Shown here: positions 43,754 to 52,888 of the stretch, one piece after another | Layout: every line of letters starts with the position of its first letter | How positions within the stretch are numbered: the first letter of the stretch is position 1 | Assembly (NCBI RefSeq): GCF_034119425.1 | Contig: NZ_JAWUEL010000001.1 | Span: 56,497 to 120,496 of the forward strand | Direction of reading: 5' to 3' | DNA: 64,000 nt | Origin: Actinotignum schaalii_C | Lineage (GTDB): Bacteria > Actinomycetota > Actinomycetes > Actinomycetales > Actinomycetaceae | Made by a program: the position numbers and the translations under genes | Notes under the pieces: generated by a model | Told to the model about the DNA's origin: nothing | What the model saw: only the letters and a program-made list of their open reading frames with translations | Databases searched by the model: none

Positions 43754-45067
43754 CTATTCGTAGAATCCAGGCAGGGACATCGGGTCGATAACCACGCCGT
43801 CCTGCCACACCTCAAAGTGTACGTGGCAACCGGTGACCATGCCCGTCATACCGGTCCAACCGATCACATCGCCCTGGCCCACGCTTTGCCCCACGGACAC
43901 GTTGAAGCCGGAAAGATGATTGTAAACCACCACGTAGGACGAGCCGTTAATATAGCCGAGGTTAAGGATGACCTGGTTGCCGTGCGTGCCGTTACCCGAG
44001 GCCGGGCGTACCGCCGCAACCACACCAGCAGCCGCCGCATATTGCGGATTACCACAGGCTGAACGCAGGTCCACGCCCTCGTGCATCCACCAACCGCCAT
44101 CGAAGGGGTAGACACGCATCCCGAAAGGCGAGGTCACGTACAGCGGGGCCGGCACTGGCGGAATGAGCGCACCCGAAGCTGCCGGGGGCGCTGCCGGGGC
44201 ACCTCCCCCGCCGCCCTGGGCTGCGGCTTCCGCGGCGCGCCGCCGGTTTTCTTCGTCAATGCGGGCGATCTGCGCGGCGGTATCATCGCGGGCCGCGTTC
44301 ATGGCCGACAGCGAGTTCTGGAATTCCCCGCGCCGAGCTTCCAGCGCCTGGGATTGCTGGGTGACAGAAGCTTCCAGGTCCGCGAGTTCCTTAGTGCGGG
44401 CCGCGGCGGCTGCCTCTTTCGATTTCTTTTCCGCCACCGCAGCATCCGCCTGGCTCTTGAGCTGGGAAATCTCCCCTTGTACTGCCTTTTGCCGCTGGGC
44501 ACGGGTCCGGTTCGCCGCCGTTGTTTGGGTCACGTCGGTGAGAGTTTGGGATTGCACCCGGGTAATCGCCTGGTTCGCGGACAGCGCGTTGAAGAAATCC
44601 GCGCTCGACTTCGCGCCGATGAGGAGTTCCACGGTGGAAACCCGATTATCACCGCGATATTCGGAACGCGCAATCTCGCCGAGGTTATCGCGCGTTTCGC
44701 TCAGTTTCTTCTCCCCTTGCGCAATCGAGGTGGTGATGGAATCGAGTTCGCCCTTGGCCGCATCCAGACGCGCACCGATCTTTTCCTGTTCGCGCTGGGC
44801 TGCTGCGGCGTCGTTCTGCGCCTGCACTAATGCAGCCTGCGCCCCGGGGACCTGCGCCTGCGTTTCTTGCAGCTTGAGGTAGACGTTTTGCAAATCCACG
44901 TCCACACCCTCGAGAGAAGAGCGCAGATTCTCAATTTCGGCTTCCTGCTGTTCTTGCTGGCGGACGAGGTCGTCGCGGTCATCGGCACGCGCCGGCGTCG
45001 CTAACCCGGCGACGCCCAGCGCACCCGCAGCCAGCGCCCCCAACCATCGTCTGCTCCCGATTCTCAC
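43754..45067 (-). CDS. Coiled-coil M23-family peptidoglycan hydrolase encoded with FtsEX
   Basis: 437 residues from a GTG at 45067, with AGGAAAGGTG before it; the open frame to 45325 runs into the intergenic region. A signal peptide ends near ARA (residue 28). Residues 30-285 are a coiled coil with heptads. The C-terminal M23 domain has HEGVD (His329, Asp333), NH near 384 and HVH (415-417), the full zinc set. The plan matches EnvC/PcsB/RipC-type hydrolases that FtsEX switches on at the division site, and the gene follows ftsX, so this role is likely here. Confidence 0.9.
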   Translation of the reverse strand: MRIGSRRWLGALAAGALGVAGLATPARADDRDDLVRQQEQQEAEIENLRSSLEGVDVDLQNVYLKLQETQAQVPGAQAALVQAQNDAAAAQREQEKIGARLDAAKGELDSITTSIAQGEKKLSETRDNLGEIARSEYRGDNRVSTVELLIGAKSSADFFNALSANQAITRVQSQTLTDVTQTTAANRTRAQRQKAVQGEISQLKSQADAAVAEKKSKEAAAAARTKELADLEASVTQQSQALEARRGEFQNSLSAMNAARDDTAAQIARIDEENRRRAAEAAAQGGGGGAPAAPPAASGALIPPVPAPLYVTSPFGMRVYPFDGGWWMHEGVDLRSACGNPQYAAAAGVVAAVRPASGNGTHGNQVILNLGYINGSSYVVVYNHLSGFNVSVGQSVGQGDVIGWTGMTGMVTGCHVHFEVWQDGVVIDPMSLPGFYE

Positions 45068-45153
45068 CGGTTCACCTTTCCTATATGTATCTATTTTAGC
45101 GACCGTACCGTCAGGATTGGCGACGACGCAGCGGCGCCGTCGCCCCACCTCCG

Positions 45154-46068
45154 TTATACGCGTGCGTACCTGCGCAAAGCGATCCAGGACGCCAAGCCGG
45201 ACACCACTACCGAGCCGATGAGCAGCCAGGGCGCCACCTGGAGGGCTTCGTTCACGCCGATCACCCGAATCCACGGCAGCGATTGGGAAATCCAATCCTC
45301 GAGCAGGAATTTCGCTGCCAGCCACAGCCCACCGACCGCGAAAATCGCGCCGACGAGCGAAGCAATAATTCCTTCGAGAATAAAGGGCAGTTCGATGAAG
45401 AAATTCGAAGCACCTACATAGCGCATAATCCCTGTTTCGTTACGCCGCGACATTGCCGAGAGCCGGATCGTGGTGGGGATGAGGAGAAGCGCGGTGAGGA
45501 TCATGACCGCGGCCAGCCCTCCGGCAATAGCGGTGAAGCGGTTAAGGGTGGCGAAGACCGGTTCGATTTGTTCACGTTGGTCATACACGCTCTGCACCCC
45601 GGGTCGGTTACCGAGGTCTTCTACAAGAACCTGGTACTTTTCCGGGTCGTGTAATTTGACGCGGAATGAAACCTGCATTTGATCTGCTGTGACGGTGTCA
45701 CGCCAGACCGAATCACCCATTTGTTCCCGGTAGTTTGCGAAAGCTTCTTCTTTGGTTTCGAATTCGTAGCGCTCCACCTGGGAAGCAAGCGGTTCGGTGG
45801 TCAGGGCGGTATCGATGGCTTTGATTTGTTCGTCGGTTGCTTCGTTACCGGCGCAGGGTTCGGTGGCATCATTCGCCGCGCACATAAATACCGAGACTTC
45901 CACCTGGCTGTACCAATCGGCACGTAGGTGGCTGATCTGGGTCTGAAGGAGCGCTGCCGCGCCCACGAATAGGAGGGAAACGAAAGTGACGAGGGAGACC
46001 GAGGCAGCCATCGCCTTGTTATTGATAAGTCCCTTGAATGTTTGGGACAGGACGAAACGACTGCGCAT
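45154..46068 (-). CDS. ftsX: Cell-division permease FtsX
   Basis: 304 residues with four membrane spans (about 20-42, 180-200, 225-250, 275-295) and a large outer loop (45-170) that binds the hydrolase partner. The start LSQTFKGLINNKAMAASVSLVTFVSLL and the RNETGIMRYVGASNFFIELPFILEG block are typical FtsX. It overlaps ftsE by one base (TAATG) and is followed by the M23 hydrolase after 86 bases. Confidence 0.96.
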   Translation of the reverse strand: MRSRFVLSQTFKGLINNKAMAASVSLVTFVSLLFVGAAALLQTQISHLRADWYSQVEVSVFMCAANDATEPCAGNEATDEQIKAIDTALTTEPLASQVERYEFETKEEAFANYREQMGDSVWRDTVTADQMQVSFRVKLHDPEKYQVLVEDLGNRPGVQSVYDQREQIEPVFATLNRFTAIAGGLAAVMILTALLLIPTTIRLSAMSRRNETGIMRYVGASNFFIELPFILEGIIASLVGAIFAVGGLWLAAKFLLEDWISQSLPWIRVIGVNEALQVAPWLLIGSVVVSGLASWIALRRYARV

Positions 46069-46760
46069 TAGTGTTGCCCTCCTCCGTACTGGCCGCGATC
46101 CTGGTCACGAACGATCACGCCGTTGGCCAGCTCAATGACGCGTTTACGCATCTGGTTCACGACGCTGGCATCATGCGTGGCCATCACCACCGTGGTTCCC
46201 GAGCGGTTGATCCGGTCCAGGAGGCGCATAATCGACAGCCCGGTATTTTGGTCCAGGTTGCCGGTCGGTTCGTCGGCGAGGAGGATCTCGGGGCGGTTGA
46301 CCATGGCGCGCGCAATGGCCACGCGCTGCTGTTCCCCGCCCGAAAGTTCGTTCATACGGCGGCGTTCTTTGCCATCCAGCCCGACCATTTCCAGTACTTC
46401 CGGAACTTCGGTGCGGATGCGATGGCGCGGGGCCCCGATGACCTGAAGCGCGAGCGCCACGTTATCGTGCACATTCTTATCGGGAAGGAGCCGGAAATCT
46501 TGGAAGACCGTACCAATACGGCGCCGCAGGAAGGGGACGCGCCGCTGGGAGACAGTGGCGAGATCCTTGCCGAGCACCTCGATTTTTCCGGATGTTGGCC
46601 GTTCGGCAACGTTGATGAGCGAAAGCATCGTTGACTTTCCCGAACCGGAGGGACCCACGAGGAAAACGAATTCGCCGCGGTCAATATCCGCGCTTACCGA
46701 GTCCAGCGCGGGTTTCGCGCCCTTCTGGTAGAGCTTCGTCACCTTGGTAAATGTGATCAT
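46068..46760 (-). CDS. ftsE: Cell-division ATP-binding protein FtsE
   Basis: A 230-residue ABC ATPase. VGPSGSGKSTMLSLI is Walker A, LSGGEQQRVAIARAM is the signature, ILLADEPTGNLD is Walker B, and the H-loop is in MATHDASV. It pairs with FtsX to control septal peptidoglycan hydrolysis. It starts 170 bases downstream of prfB and is the head of ftsEX-M23. Confidence 0.97.
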   Translation of the reverse strand: MITFTKVTKLYQKGAKPALDSVSADIDRGEFVFLVGPSGSGKSTMLSLINVAERPTSGKIEVLGKDLATVSQRRVPFLRRRIGTVFQDFRLLPDKNVHDNVALALQVIGAPRHRIRTEVPEVLEMVGLDGKERRRMNELSGGEQQRVAIARAMVNRPEILLADEPTGNLDQNTGLSIMRLLDRINRSGTTVVMATHDASVVNQMRKRVIELANGVIVRDQDRGQYGGGQH

Positions 46761-46930
46761 AAACTTGCCCTTAGATTACTACTATCGTGCTTTACCCTAC
46801 GGAACAGGCCGTGAAATCGCGCGGGACGCGCCGCGTACTCGCAAAAGACGCGTCAATCACTCGCACACCCGCCGCGTGCTCGTGCACCTTACTACCCGGT
46901 ATGCGCGGTGCGGTCGCGTTATTCACCGGT

Positions 46931-48082
46931 CTACTCCCCCACGTTATTACTTGTCTTTTCTCCTGCCTTTTCGCCCGTGGCACGCCAGCGGATACCAGCG
47001 TCGATAAAACCGTCAATATCACCATCAAAAATAGCGTCGGTATTCCCCGATTCGTACCCGGTGCGCAGATCCTTGACCATCTGGTAGGGCTGGAGCACGT
47101 AGGACCGCATCTGATCCCCCCACGAAGCCTTAATATCTCCGCGTAGTTCCTTCTTTTCGCGCGCTTCCTCTTCCTGTTTGAGGAGGAGCAGGCGCGATTG
47201 CAGCACCCGCATCGCGGCGGCCCGATTTTGAATCTGCGATTTCTCATCCTGCATCGATACCACGATCCCGGTGGGAAGGTGGGTGATACGTACCGCCGAA
47301 TCGGTGGTATTCACGGATTGGCCACCCGGCCCCGAGGAACGGAACACATCGATGCGGATATCGGTATCAGGAATATCGATATGGTCCGTTTGTTCAATAA
47401 GAGGAATAACCTCGACAGCGGCGAAGGAGGTCTGGCGCCGGCCCTGGTTATCAAAAGGTGAGATGCGCACCAGCCGGTGGGTCCCCGCTTCCACCGAGAG
47501 GGTGCCGTAAGCATAGGGAGCGCTCACCTCAAAGGTGGTCGATTTTAATCCGGCCTCTTCGGCGTAGGAGGTGTCGAGCACTTTGGTGGCGTAGCCGCTA
47601 CGTTCGGCCCAGCGCAAGTACATGCGCTGAAGCATCTGCGCGAAATCAGCCGCGTCCACTCCCCCGGCCCCGGAACGAATAGTTACCACGGCATCACGTT
47701 CATCGTATTTGCCGGAGAGCAGGGTGCGGATGTGGAGTTCTTCCAGCGCCTTTTCTGTGCTTGTCATTTCTTCGCCGAGAGCTTCGTAGAGTTCCCGAGC
47801 CGAAGCCGGATCTGAAAGCTCTTCTTCTTGCGCTATTTCGAGCAGCGCACCAGCATCCTCGATACGCGCGCGCATGGTCTCGAGTTTCTCCAGTTCGCTT
47901 TGGGCGTGGGAGAGTTTCGAGGTGACTTCTTGGGCGCGGGCCGTATCGTCCCAGAGCCCGGGAACGGAGGATTCTTCCGTCAGCGTGGCGATACGCGCGG
48001 TGAGGCCCTCCACATCGGTCACCGCTTCAATTTGGTGAAAAACACTGCGCAGATGGTCAAGACGTTCGGAAAAATCACTCAC
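46931..48082 (-). CDS. prfB: Peptide chain release factor 2
   Basis: 383 residues. It ends translation at UGA and UAA. The tripeptide SPF (208-210) recognises the stop codon, and GGQ (253-255) in SSGPGGQSVNTTDSAVR drives peptide release. The gene is one unbroken frame, so the programmed frameshift of E. coli prfB is absent, as usual in actinobacteria. It heads the row prfB-ftsE-ftsX on the minus strand and follows the Tad-like locus by 9 bases. Confidence 0.97.
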   Translation of the reverse strand: MSDFSERLDHLRSVFHQIEAVTDVEGLTARIATLTEESSVPGLWDDTARAQEVTSKLSHAQSELEKLETMRARIEDAGALLEIAQEEELSDPASARELYEALGEEMTSTEKALEELHIRTLLSGKYDERDAVVTIRSGAGGVDAADFAQMLQRMYLRWAERSGYATKVLDTSYAEEAGLKSTTFEVSAPYAYGTLSVEAGTHRLVRISPFDNQGRRQTSFAAVEVIPLIEQTDHIDIPDTDIRIDVFRSSGPGGQSVNTTDSAVRITHLPTGIVVSMQDEKSQIQNRAAAMRVLQSRLLLLKQEEEAREKKELRGDIKASWGDQMRSYVLQPYQMVKDLRTGYESGNTDAIFDGDIDGFIDAGIRWRATGEKAGEKTSNNVGE

Positions 48083-48091
48083 GGCATAAGG

Positions 48092-48505
48092 CTACCTCAG
48101 GTCAAGGCGCGCCCGGGCCTGCGCGCGGAGTGGAACGGGCAGGTCCAGTACCGGCAGCCGTACTGTTTTTTCAATGGCGACGACGACGCCGGCGCTATCC
48201 GCGCCGGTATTTGGCAGCACGCGCTCCGCGGGAAATGTTGCGGCAACGAGCTGGCGCACGGTGGTGGTGCTGGGATGGCAATCGGTCAGGGACGCGGTGC
48301 TGAAATAGCACCCGCGCTTGATCTCTTGGCTGATCGCGAGCGCGGCGGAATCGGCCTGCCCCTGAAGTGCGTGCCGGGCGGTGAGGACGGTGGCCAGGTA
48401 GATAAAACCCAAGCACAGTAGGGCGCTGAGCGCCCAGGTTCCCAGGCCGAGGATGAGGATATTGCCGCGTTCCAAGGGCTGCGGAGTTTTTGCCGGTGCT
48501 TTCAT
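48092..48505 (-). CDS. TadG-like pilus protein of the Rv3654c type
   Basis: 137 residues. ERGNILILGLGTWALSALLCLGFIYLATVLTARHALQGQADSAALA is the N-terminal Glu-containing membrane segment of TadE/TadG-like pseudopilins. The outer part has two cysteines (GCYFST..TDCH), likely a disulfide. It overlaps the next gene by 4 bases and is the last gene of the Tad-like locus, 9 bases before prfB. Confidence 0.8.
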   Translation of the reverse strand: MKAPAKTPQPLERGNILILGLGTWALSALLCLGFIYLATVLTARHALQGQADSAALAISQEIKRGCYFSTASLTDCHPSTTTVRQLVAATFPAERVLPNTGADSAGVVVAIEKTVRLPVLDLPVPLRAQARARLDLR

Positions 48506-48927
48506 GGCCGTGCCTCTCGAAAACGATCAACGGTTGTTGAGGCGCTTTGCTCAATAAGGACAGCATGCTGAAAATAAACGAGCGGAACTGAAATCGCGAC
48601 CGTGACGGTGATGTGTGTTCCTGGGCTCAGGCACGGGTGCGCGGAGCAGGTGATCCGCGGTGGCGAGGCGTTGAGCGCCGCGTCATTCGTTGCGGCGTGG
48701 ACAACCGCTTGAGCACGCACTGTTCCACTGGCGGTGTTTTCCGCGGTTGCGAAACTGCGGGCCGCTTCCTGAGCTGCCTGCGCGGCTACCGCTCGGGCTC
48801 GGGTAATTCCCGTGCTCTCCACGGTAAACATGAGAAGCGGGAGGGTAAGAATAACGAGGACCGCGAGGGCTTCCAGGGGGCCATTGCCGCGTTCGCTCTC
48901 GCGGCGTGCCTGGCAAGTGTGGCTCAT
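48502..48927 (-). CDS. TadE-like pseudopilin 1
   Basis: 141 residues from the ATG at 48927, with GAAAGGAG before it. ESERGNGPLEALAVLVILTLPLLMFTVESTGITRARAVAAQAAQEAAR is the typical pseudopilin N-terminal helix after the processing site. Two cysteines (CSAHPC) follow. It overlaps the next gene by 4 bases (ATGA-like). It is part of the export and assembly machinery of Tad pili. Confidence 0.82.
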   Translation of the reverse strand: MSHTCQARRESERGNGPLEALAVLVILTLPLLMFTVESTGITRARAVAAQAAQEAARSFATAENTASGTVRAQAVVHAATNDAALNASPPRITCSAHPCLSPGTHITVTVAISVPLVYFQHAVLIEQSASTTVDRFREARP

Positions 48928-48952
48928 ATCGACTCCTTTCGCGGGTAGTGGG

Positions 48953-49414
48953 CTACGGGCTGGGCTGCCGCAGTTGGCCTGCGGTGGTGAGCACATGTGC
49001 ATGAGCATGCAGTCTGACTCGGCTGGTTCCGAGGAGAGAGGAATAGGTTCCGGTGATCTCTACCCGTAGGAATTCTTCTCCCCCAATGTGGACCACGCGT
49101 GCGCTGGCCGTGCACCGGCAGGCGGGCAGGCGCGCGGTGATGTCCGCTGTGGCCTGGCCGGCTATCTCGGGCAGGCTGAGCTGGCCCACCACGCCCGCGC
49201 GAGCAGCCCTGCCTGCGCAATCACGTATCTGTTCGATAGCAAAGACGCGAGCTCCGAGAACCGCGAGCGCCAGGGCAGCAAGGGTCACTAGCCCAGCTAC
49301 GAGGCAGAAGTCCACGACTGCACCGCCGCGTTCGGAAGTGCGAGCTTCGGAGACGGGAGCTTCGGAAACATGAGTTTCCGAAACGGGCGTGACGGAATCA
49401 TGTGCCTTTCTCAT
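48953..49414 (-). CDS. TadE-like pseudopilin 2
   Basis: 153 residues from the ATG at 49414 in an ATGA overlap with the Flp-like gene. The first 30 residues are repeats of SET/SEA, for example VSETHVSEAPVSEA. TSERGGAVVDFCLVAGLVTLAALALAVLGARVFAIEQIRDCAGRAAR is the pseudopilin helix. Cysteines occur in ACRC. The hydrophilic leader before the ERGG processing site is longer than in typical TadE, so the protein is unusual but clearly of the family. Confidence 0.78.
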   Translation of the reverse strand: MRKAHDSVTPVSETHVSEAPVSEARTSERGGAVVDFCLVAGLVTLAALALAVLGARVFAIEQIRDCAGRAARAGVVGQLSLPEIAGQATADITARLPACRCTASARVVHIGGEEFLRVEITGTYSSLLGTSRVRLHAHAHVLTTAGQLRQPSP

Positions 49415-49623
49415 GAAAAACTCGAGATGCGTTCGATGGCGGTGGAGAAGAGATTCGTGAGGGCCGGGCCTGCTACTGCCCAAATGGCGAGCACCAGCCC
49501 TACGGTCATGAGGGTAACAAGTACCCAGCCTGGCACGTCCCCGCGTTCGTGGGGATCGTAAGCGATCCATGTTGTGGCTGGTGTATCCGGGTGGATAAGT
49601 GTGCCGTGCGTACTCACTGACAT
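49411..49623 (-). CDS. Flp-like small pilin of the Tad locus
   Basis: 70 residues. A 28-residue hydrophilic leader ends in HERGDVPGWVLVTLMTVGLVLAIWAVAGPALTNLF, a pilin-type hydrophobic helix. The length and position (after TadC, before TadE) suggest the major Flp pilin. The GAAAGGAA site lies before its ATG, and its stop overlaps the next start as ATGA. It differs from classic Flp in lacking the GlyGlu processing motif with a Tyr at the usual place. Confidence 0.65.
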   Translation of the reverse strand: MSVSTHGTLIHPDTPATTWIAYDPHERGDVPGWVLVTLMTVGLVLAIWAVAGPALTNLFSTAIERISSFS

Positions 49624-49659
49624 GAGCAGTTCCTTTCGCTAGCTAGTTGTCGCGATGGT

Positions 49660-50541
49660 TTATGGGGATGTGAGGGGGAGGAAGGTGAGTCGGGCCAGGC
49701 CCGGGTAGAGAGCGATGATCACGATGAAGGGCAAGATGAGGAAAACAACGGGGAGCATCATGAGGATGTCGCGCCGGCCTCCGCGTTCGAGGAGTTGGCG
49801 TCGGGCATAATCTCGTGCTTCTTCGGCTTGTACCCGTAAGGTTTCTGCGAGCGGAGAGCCGTGTGCGAGAGCTGCCAGCAACGCTTCGCATAAGCTTTGC
49901 AAGGCCGGATTGTGTACGCGTTCGATTAAGCGGCGCACGGCCACGGTGAGCGGGTCGCCGGCATAGACATCCCCAAGAGTTCGCCGCAGTTCTTTTCCCA
50001 GGGCTCCGCCAGCGAAGCTCGCAACGTATTCAATAGCGCCGACGATGCTGGTACCCGCGCCCACCGCGATACTCAGGAGGTGGGCGATATCGGGAAGTTC
50101 TGTGGTGATAGAGCCGTCGCGGCGGCGCAGGCGCGCGGTGAGCCGAGAGTCCACTGCGAGGATGCCACCCAGGAGGAAGAGAACAGGGCAGGAAGCCGCG
50201 AGCACGGCGGGTAATCCTCGGGCAAGGCAGCCTAGCCCGAGCGCGATCCCGGCAGCTGCCGCGAGTACTCCCGCGCGTAATTGGGCAAAGCGGAAGTCTG
50301 CGACGTCGCCCTCTCCTAAGCGATGGAGACGGCGAGTAACCGATGCGTGGGTGGAACCGAATTTCTCCGCGCCGCGCAACAGTATTCTGATAATGCGATG
50401 GGGCAGGCGCGGACGAGTACCGCCAAGGTACGGGGTGACGCGCGAGATCAGGGCAGGACCCGGCCACATCCCCCACCATAAAAGGAGTACCAGACCGGCC
50501 ACCGTGATGCTTCCGGTGAACGCGGAAAGAGGAAGAAGCAT
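49660..50541 (-). CDS. Type II secretion F-domain protein, TadC-like
   Basis: 293 residues from the ATG at 50541 (MLLPLSAFTGSITV); the open frame to 50607 extends into the preceding gene. It has membrane spans near 10-30, 95-130 and 265-290. SITTELPDIAHLLSIAVGAGTSIVGAIEYVA and PLAETLRVQAEEARDYARRQLLERGGRRDI are T2SF blocks. It forms the inner-membrane platform with the TadB-like protein. Confidence 0.85.
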   Translation of the reverse strand: MLLPLSAFTGSITVAGLVLLLWWGMWPGPALISRVTPYLGGTRPRLPHRIIRILLRGAEKFGSTHASVTRRLHRLGEGDVADFRFAQLRAGVLAAAAGIALGLGCLARGLPAVLAASCPVLFLLGGILAVDSRLTARLRRRDGSITTELPDIAHLLSIAVGAGTSIVGAIEYVASFAGGALGKELRRTLGDVYAGDPLTVAVRRLIERVHNPALQSLCEALLAALAHGSPLAETLRVQAEEARDYARRQLLERGGRRDILMMLPVVFLILPFIVIIALYPGLARLTFLPLTSP

Positions 50542-50557
50542 AGGAACCGCTCCCCTT

Positions 50558-51478
50558 CTACACCGCAGCGCGCCGGGCGCGACTGGGGCGGGGTGACGAG
50601 ACGGCAATCGACGTGAGTCCCCCGGCTGGAGGTGAGGCTGCCAAGATTCGTTCTTCTTCGGGGAGGCGACCTAGATAGTTCATGAGTGCGTAGGCCAGGA
50701 ATGTCACGCCGAGACCCGCAAGGAGAATGATGGTGCCGGTTGGTGAGGTGAAAGCCTCCATGGTGCCGGGACGGGTAGAGAGCAGGAGGAGAACGAGCCA
50801 CGGGGCAAGAGCGGCCACCCGTGCCCCGTTAACGGTCCAGGATTGACGGGCCATAAGTTCTCCCCGGGCCCGGTTTTCCGCCCGTAAGGATAGCGCGAGG
50901 GATTCCAGGACGCGGGGTAGATCGTAACCGCCGTGGCGCGCCGCGAGCCGGAGAATTTCGAGCACCCGGTCCGATACCGGATCCTGGAAGGAATCTTTGA
51001 GACGAGTCAGGGAGGTATCGAATCTTCCGCTTGTTTCCACGTGGGTGGCAAAGGAACGCAGCGCCGGCGGGGCATCTGGCCGGGTGGCGAGATAGAGAAG
51101 AGCTTCGGGGATAGTGCGCCCGGCGCGCAGGGAAGAGAGCAACTGATCGATGCGGTCGGGCCAGGCTAGACGCTGCGCTTCCCTGGCTTTTCTCCCGGTG
51201 TGACGAGCATGCCAGAATGGCAGCCATATTCCTACCGTTCCTCCGGCTGCGCCGAGGAAAGGATGACCGGTGGTGAGCAAGGCACCCAGGGCCAGTCCAA
51301 GACCGCAACACAGAGCTATCCCGAGTCTGCGTGTGGGAATGGTGATGAGCGGCTTTCTTTGACGCGCAGACCAGCCTGAGCGATCCGGCCAGCCCGAGCG
51401 ATCCGGCCCGGACAGGGCACGAATAACTGTGAGGATTCCGGTGGCGAGCAAAGCTCCTACGATCAGTCCCATGATCAA
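50558..51478 (-). CDS. Type II secretion F-domain protein, TadB-like
   Basis: 306 residues. Membrane spans lie at 3-20, 48-85, 225-245 and 255-275. DRIDQLLSSLRAGRTIPEALLYLATRPDAPPALRSF and VSDRVLEILRLAARHGGYDLPRVLESLALSLRAENRARGELMARQSW are T2SF blocks. It overlaps the TadA stop by 4 bases (ATGA). The inner Met at residue 3 could be the start. Confidence 0.86.
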   Translation of the reverse strand: MIMGLIVGALLATGILTVIRALSGPDRSGWPDRSGWSARQRKPLITIPTRRLGIALCCGLGLALGALLTTGHPFLGAAGGTVGIWLPFWHARHTGRKAREAQRLAWPDRIDQLLSSLRAGRTIPEALLYLATRPDAPPALRSFATHVETSGRFDTSLTRLKDSFQDPVSDRVLEILRLAARHGGYDLPRVLESLALSLRAENRARGELMARQSWTVNGARVAALAPWLVLLLLSTRPGTMEAFTSPTGTIILLAGLGVTFLAYALMNYLGRLPEEERILAASPPAGGLTSIAVSSPRPSRARRAAV

Positions 51479-52680
51479 CTCACCTTCCTCGTAAGAATGT
51501 GGCCATCTGGCCCAAGACCTCCGACTTCCAGAATCTGGGTAACCCGGCGCTGCCCGCTGGCGGCACGCGCCACGTGAATGACGAGGCTGATAGTGGCGGC
51601 AACAGTGGGTGTGACGAAGTTCGGGGTAATATTTTCACCCGCGAGGAGGGGGAGGATCTCCAATTTGGCCAGGGCTTCCCGCGCACTATTGGCGTGAATC
51701 GTGCATGCCCCGGGAATACCCGCGTTGAGGGCAACAAGAAGATCGAATGCTTCTGCTCCGCGCACTTCTCCGATCACGATACGGTCCGGGCGCATACGTA
51801 GACTTTCGCGCACGAGGTCACGTAAAGATACCGCGCCGCGCCCTTCCAGGGAGGGCGGACGCGTCTGCATCGCGACAACATCGGGGAGGTCGATACCCAG
51901 CTCAAACACTTCCTCAGCGCTGATGAGGCGTTCTGTTGGTGGTATCGCGCCGAGCAGAGCACGTAACAGAGTAGTTTTGCCCGCTCCGGTTGATCCGGAT
52001 ACCAAAATATTGCGACCTGCGACCATAGCTGCGCTCAGATAGTCTGCCTGCTGCGCTTCTAACATGTGTACATCCACCAGATCACTGAGCTTGCGGGCAC
52101 GCACCGCATATTTTCTGATATTGATCGCCCAGTGCCGTGCGGTGATATCGGGAATGGCCACGTGGAGGCGTTCTCCGCTAGGCAGCTGGGCATCGACAAA
52201 AGGGGTGGATAGGTCTAGACGCCTCCCGGAAGCATAGAGCATCCGCTCGACCAAAGTGTGGATCTCACTTTCGGCCAGGGTGAGATCAACACGGGCGGAT
52301 ACCCCGGCGCGGGCCACAAAGATCTTATCGGGGGCATTGATCCAGATTTCCTCCACCTGCGGGTCATCGAAGAATTTTTGTAGCGGTCCGTATCCGCTCA
52401 ACTGCGAGATGAGGTGGGAGCGCACGGTCTCTGTGTCCGCCAGTGCCGCGTGCTCTCCGCGCACCGATTCGTCATTAAACGTGGTGAGGGTTTCTCCCAC
52501 GAGGTTTTCCAAGAAGGCTGTATCCCGGCGCGGATCAATTCCGCGGTGCCGAATCGTTTCTCGCACCCGTTCTTCAATGCCGTGCCGGCGAGTGGATCCA
52601 GGGCGATATGTACGCCCGCTTAGGCGCGCTGAGTGATCCGGGGTGAGGCCCGCGGAACCCGGACACGTCATTTCGCGCAT
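51475..52680 (-). CDS. tadA: TadA/CpaF-type secretion ATPase
   Basis: 401 residues. GSTGAGKTTLL (229-239) is Walker A, AEEVFELG follows as the Asp box, and RMRPDRIVIGEVRGAEAFDLL is Walker B, with the AIHANSARE-type box in TIHANSAREALAKLE. The N-terminal domain carries LSGYGPLQKFFDDPQVEEIWINAP. It powers Tad pilus assembly or retraction from the inner side of the membrane. No TadZ/CpaE or prepilin peptidase gene is next to it, so these must lie elsewhere. Confidence 0.93.
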   Translation of the reverse strand: MREMTCPGSAGLTPDHSARLSGRTYRPGSTRRHGIEERVRETIRHRGIDPRRDTAFLENLVGETLTTFNDESVRGEHAALADTETVRSHLISQLSGYGPLQKFFDDPQVEEIWINAPDKIFVARAGVSARVDLTLAESEIHTLVERMLYASGRRLDLSTPFVDAQLPSGERLHVAIPDITARHWAINIRKYAVRARKLSDLVDVHMLEAQQADYLSAAMVAGRNILVSGSTGAGKTTLLRALLGAIPPTERLISAEEVFELGIDLPDVVAMQTRPPSLEGRGAVSLRDLVRESLRMRPDRIVIGEVRGAEAFDLLVALNAGIPGACTIHANSAREALAKLEILPLLAGENITPNFVTPTVAATISLVIHVARAASGQRRVTQILEVGGLGPDGHILTRKVS

Positions 52681-52888
52681 GGTAACTCCTGTGGCTGCTT
52701 GGGCGGTGATCGTGGTGAGGTGCTCTCACTCTAGGTTTCCTCGCTCGCGGGAGCAGCACCTGTCCGGTTCACTGTGGATGAGAGATGCGTTTCGTGATCG
52801 TGTGGATAAAAGCAACGGGGAAGCAACGGGCAGGCTATAGCCGGGGTGTGGGCAAGCACGTGGCTAAGTTTTCGGATAAATTGAGGGG

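Noticed and set aside
46931..48082. Possible programmed frameshift in prfB
   Set aside because: The gene is one unbroken frame of normal length and no in-frame stop needs to be bypassed.
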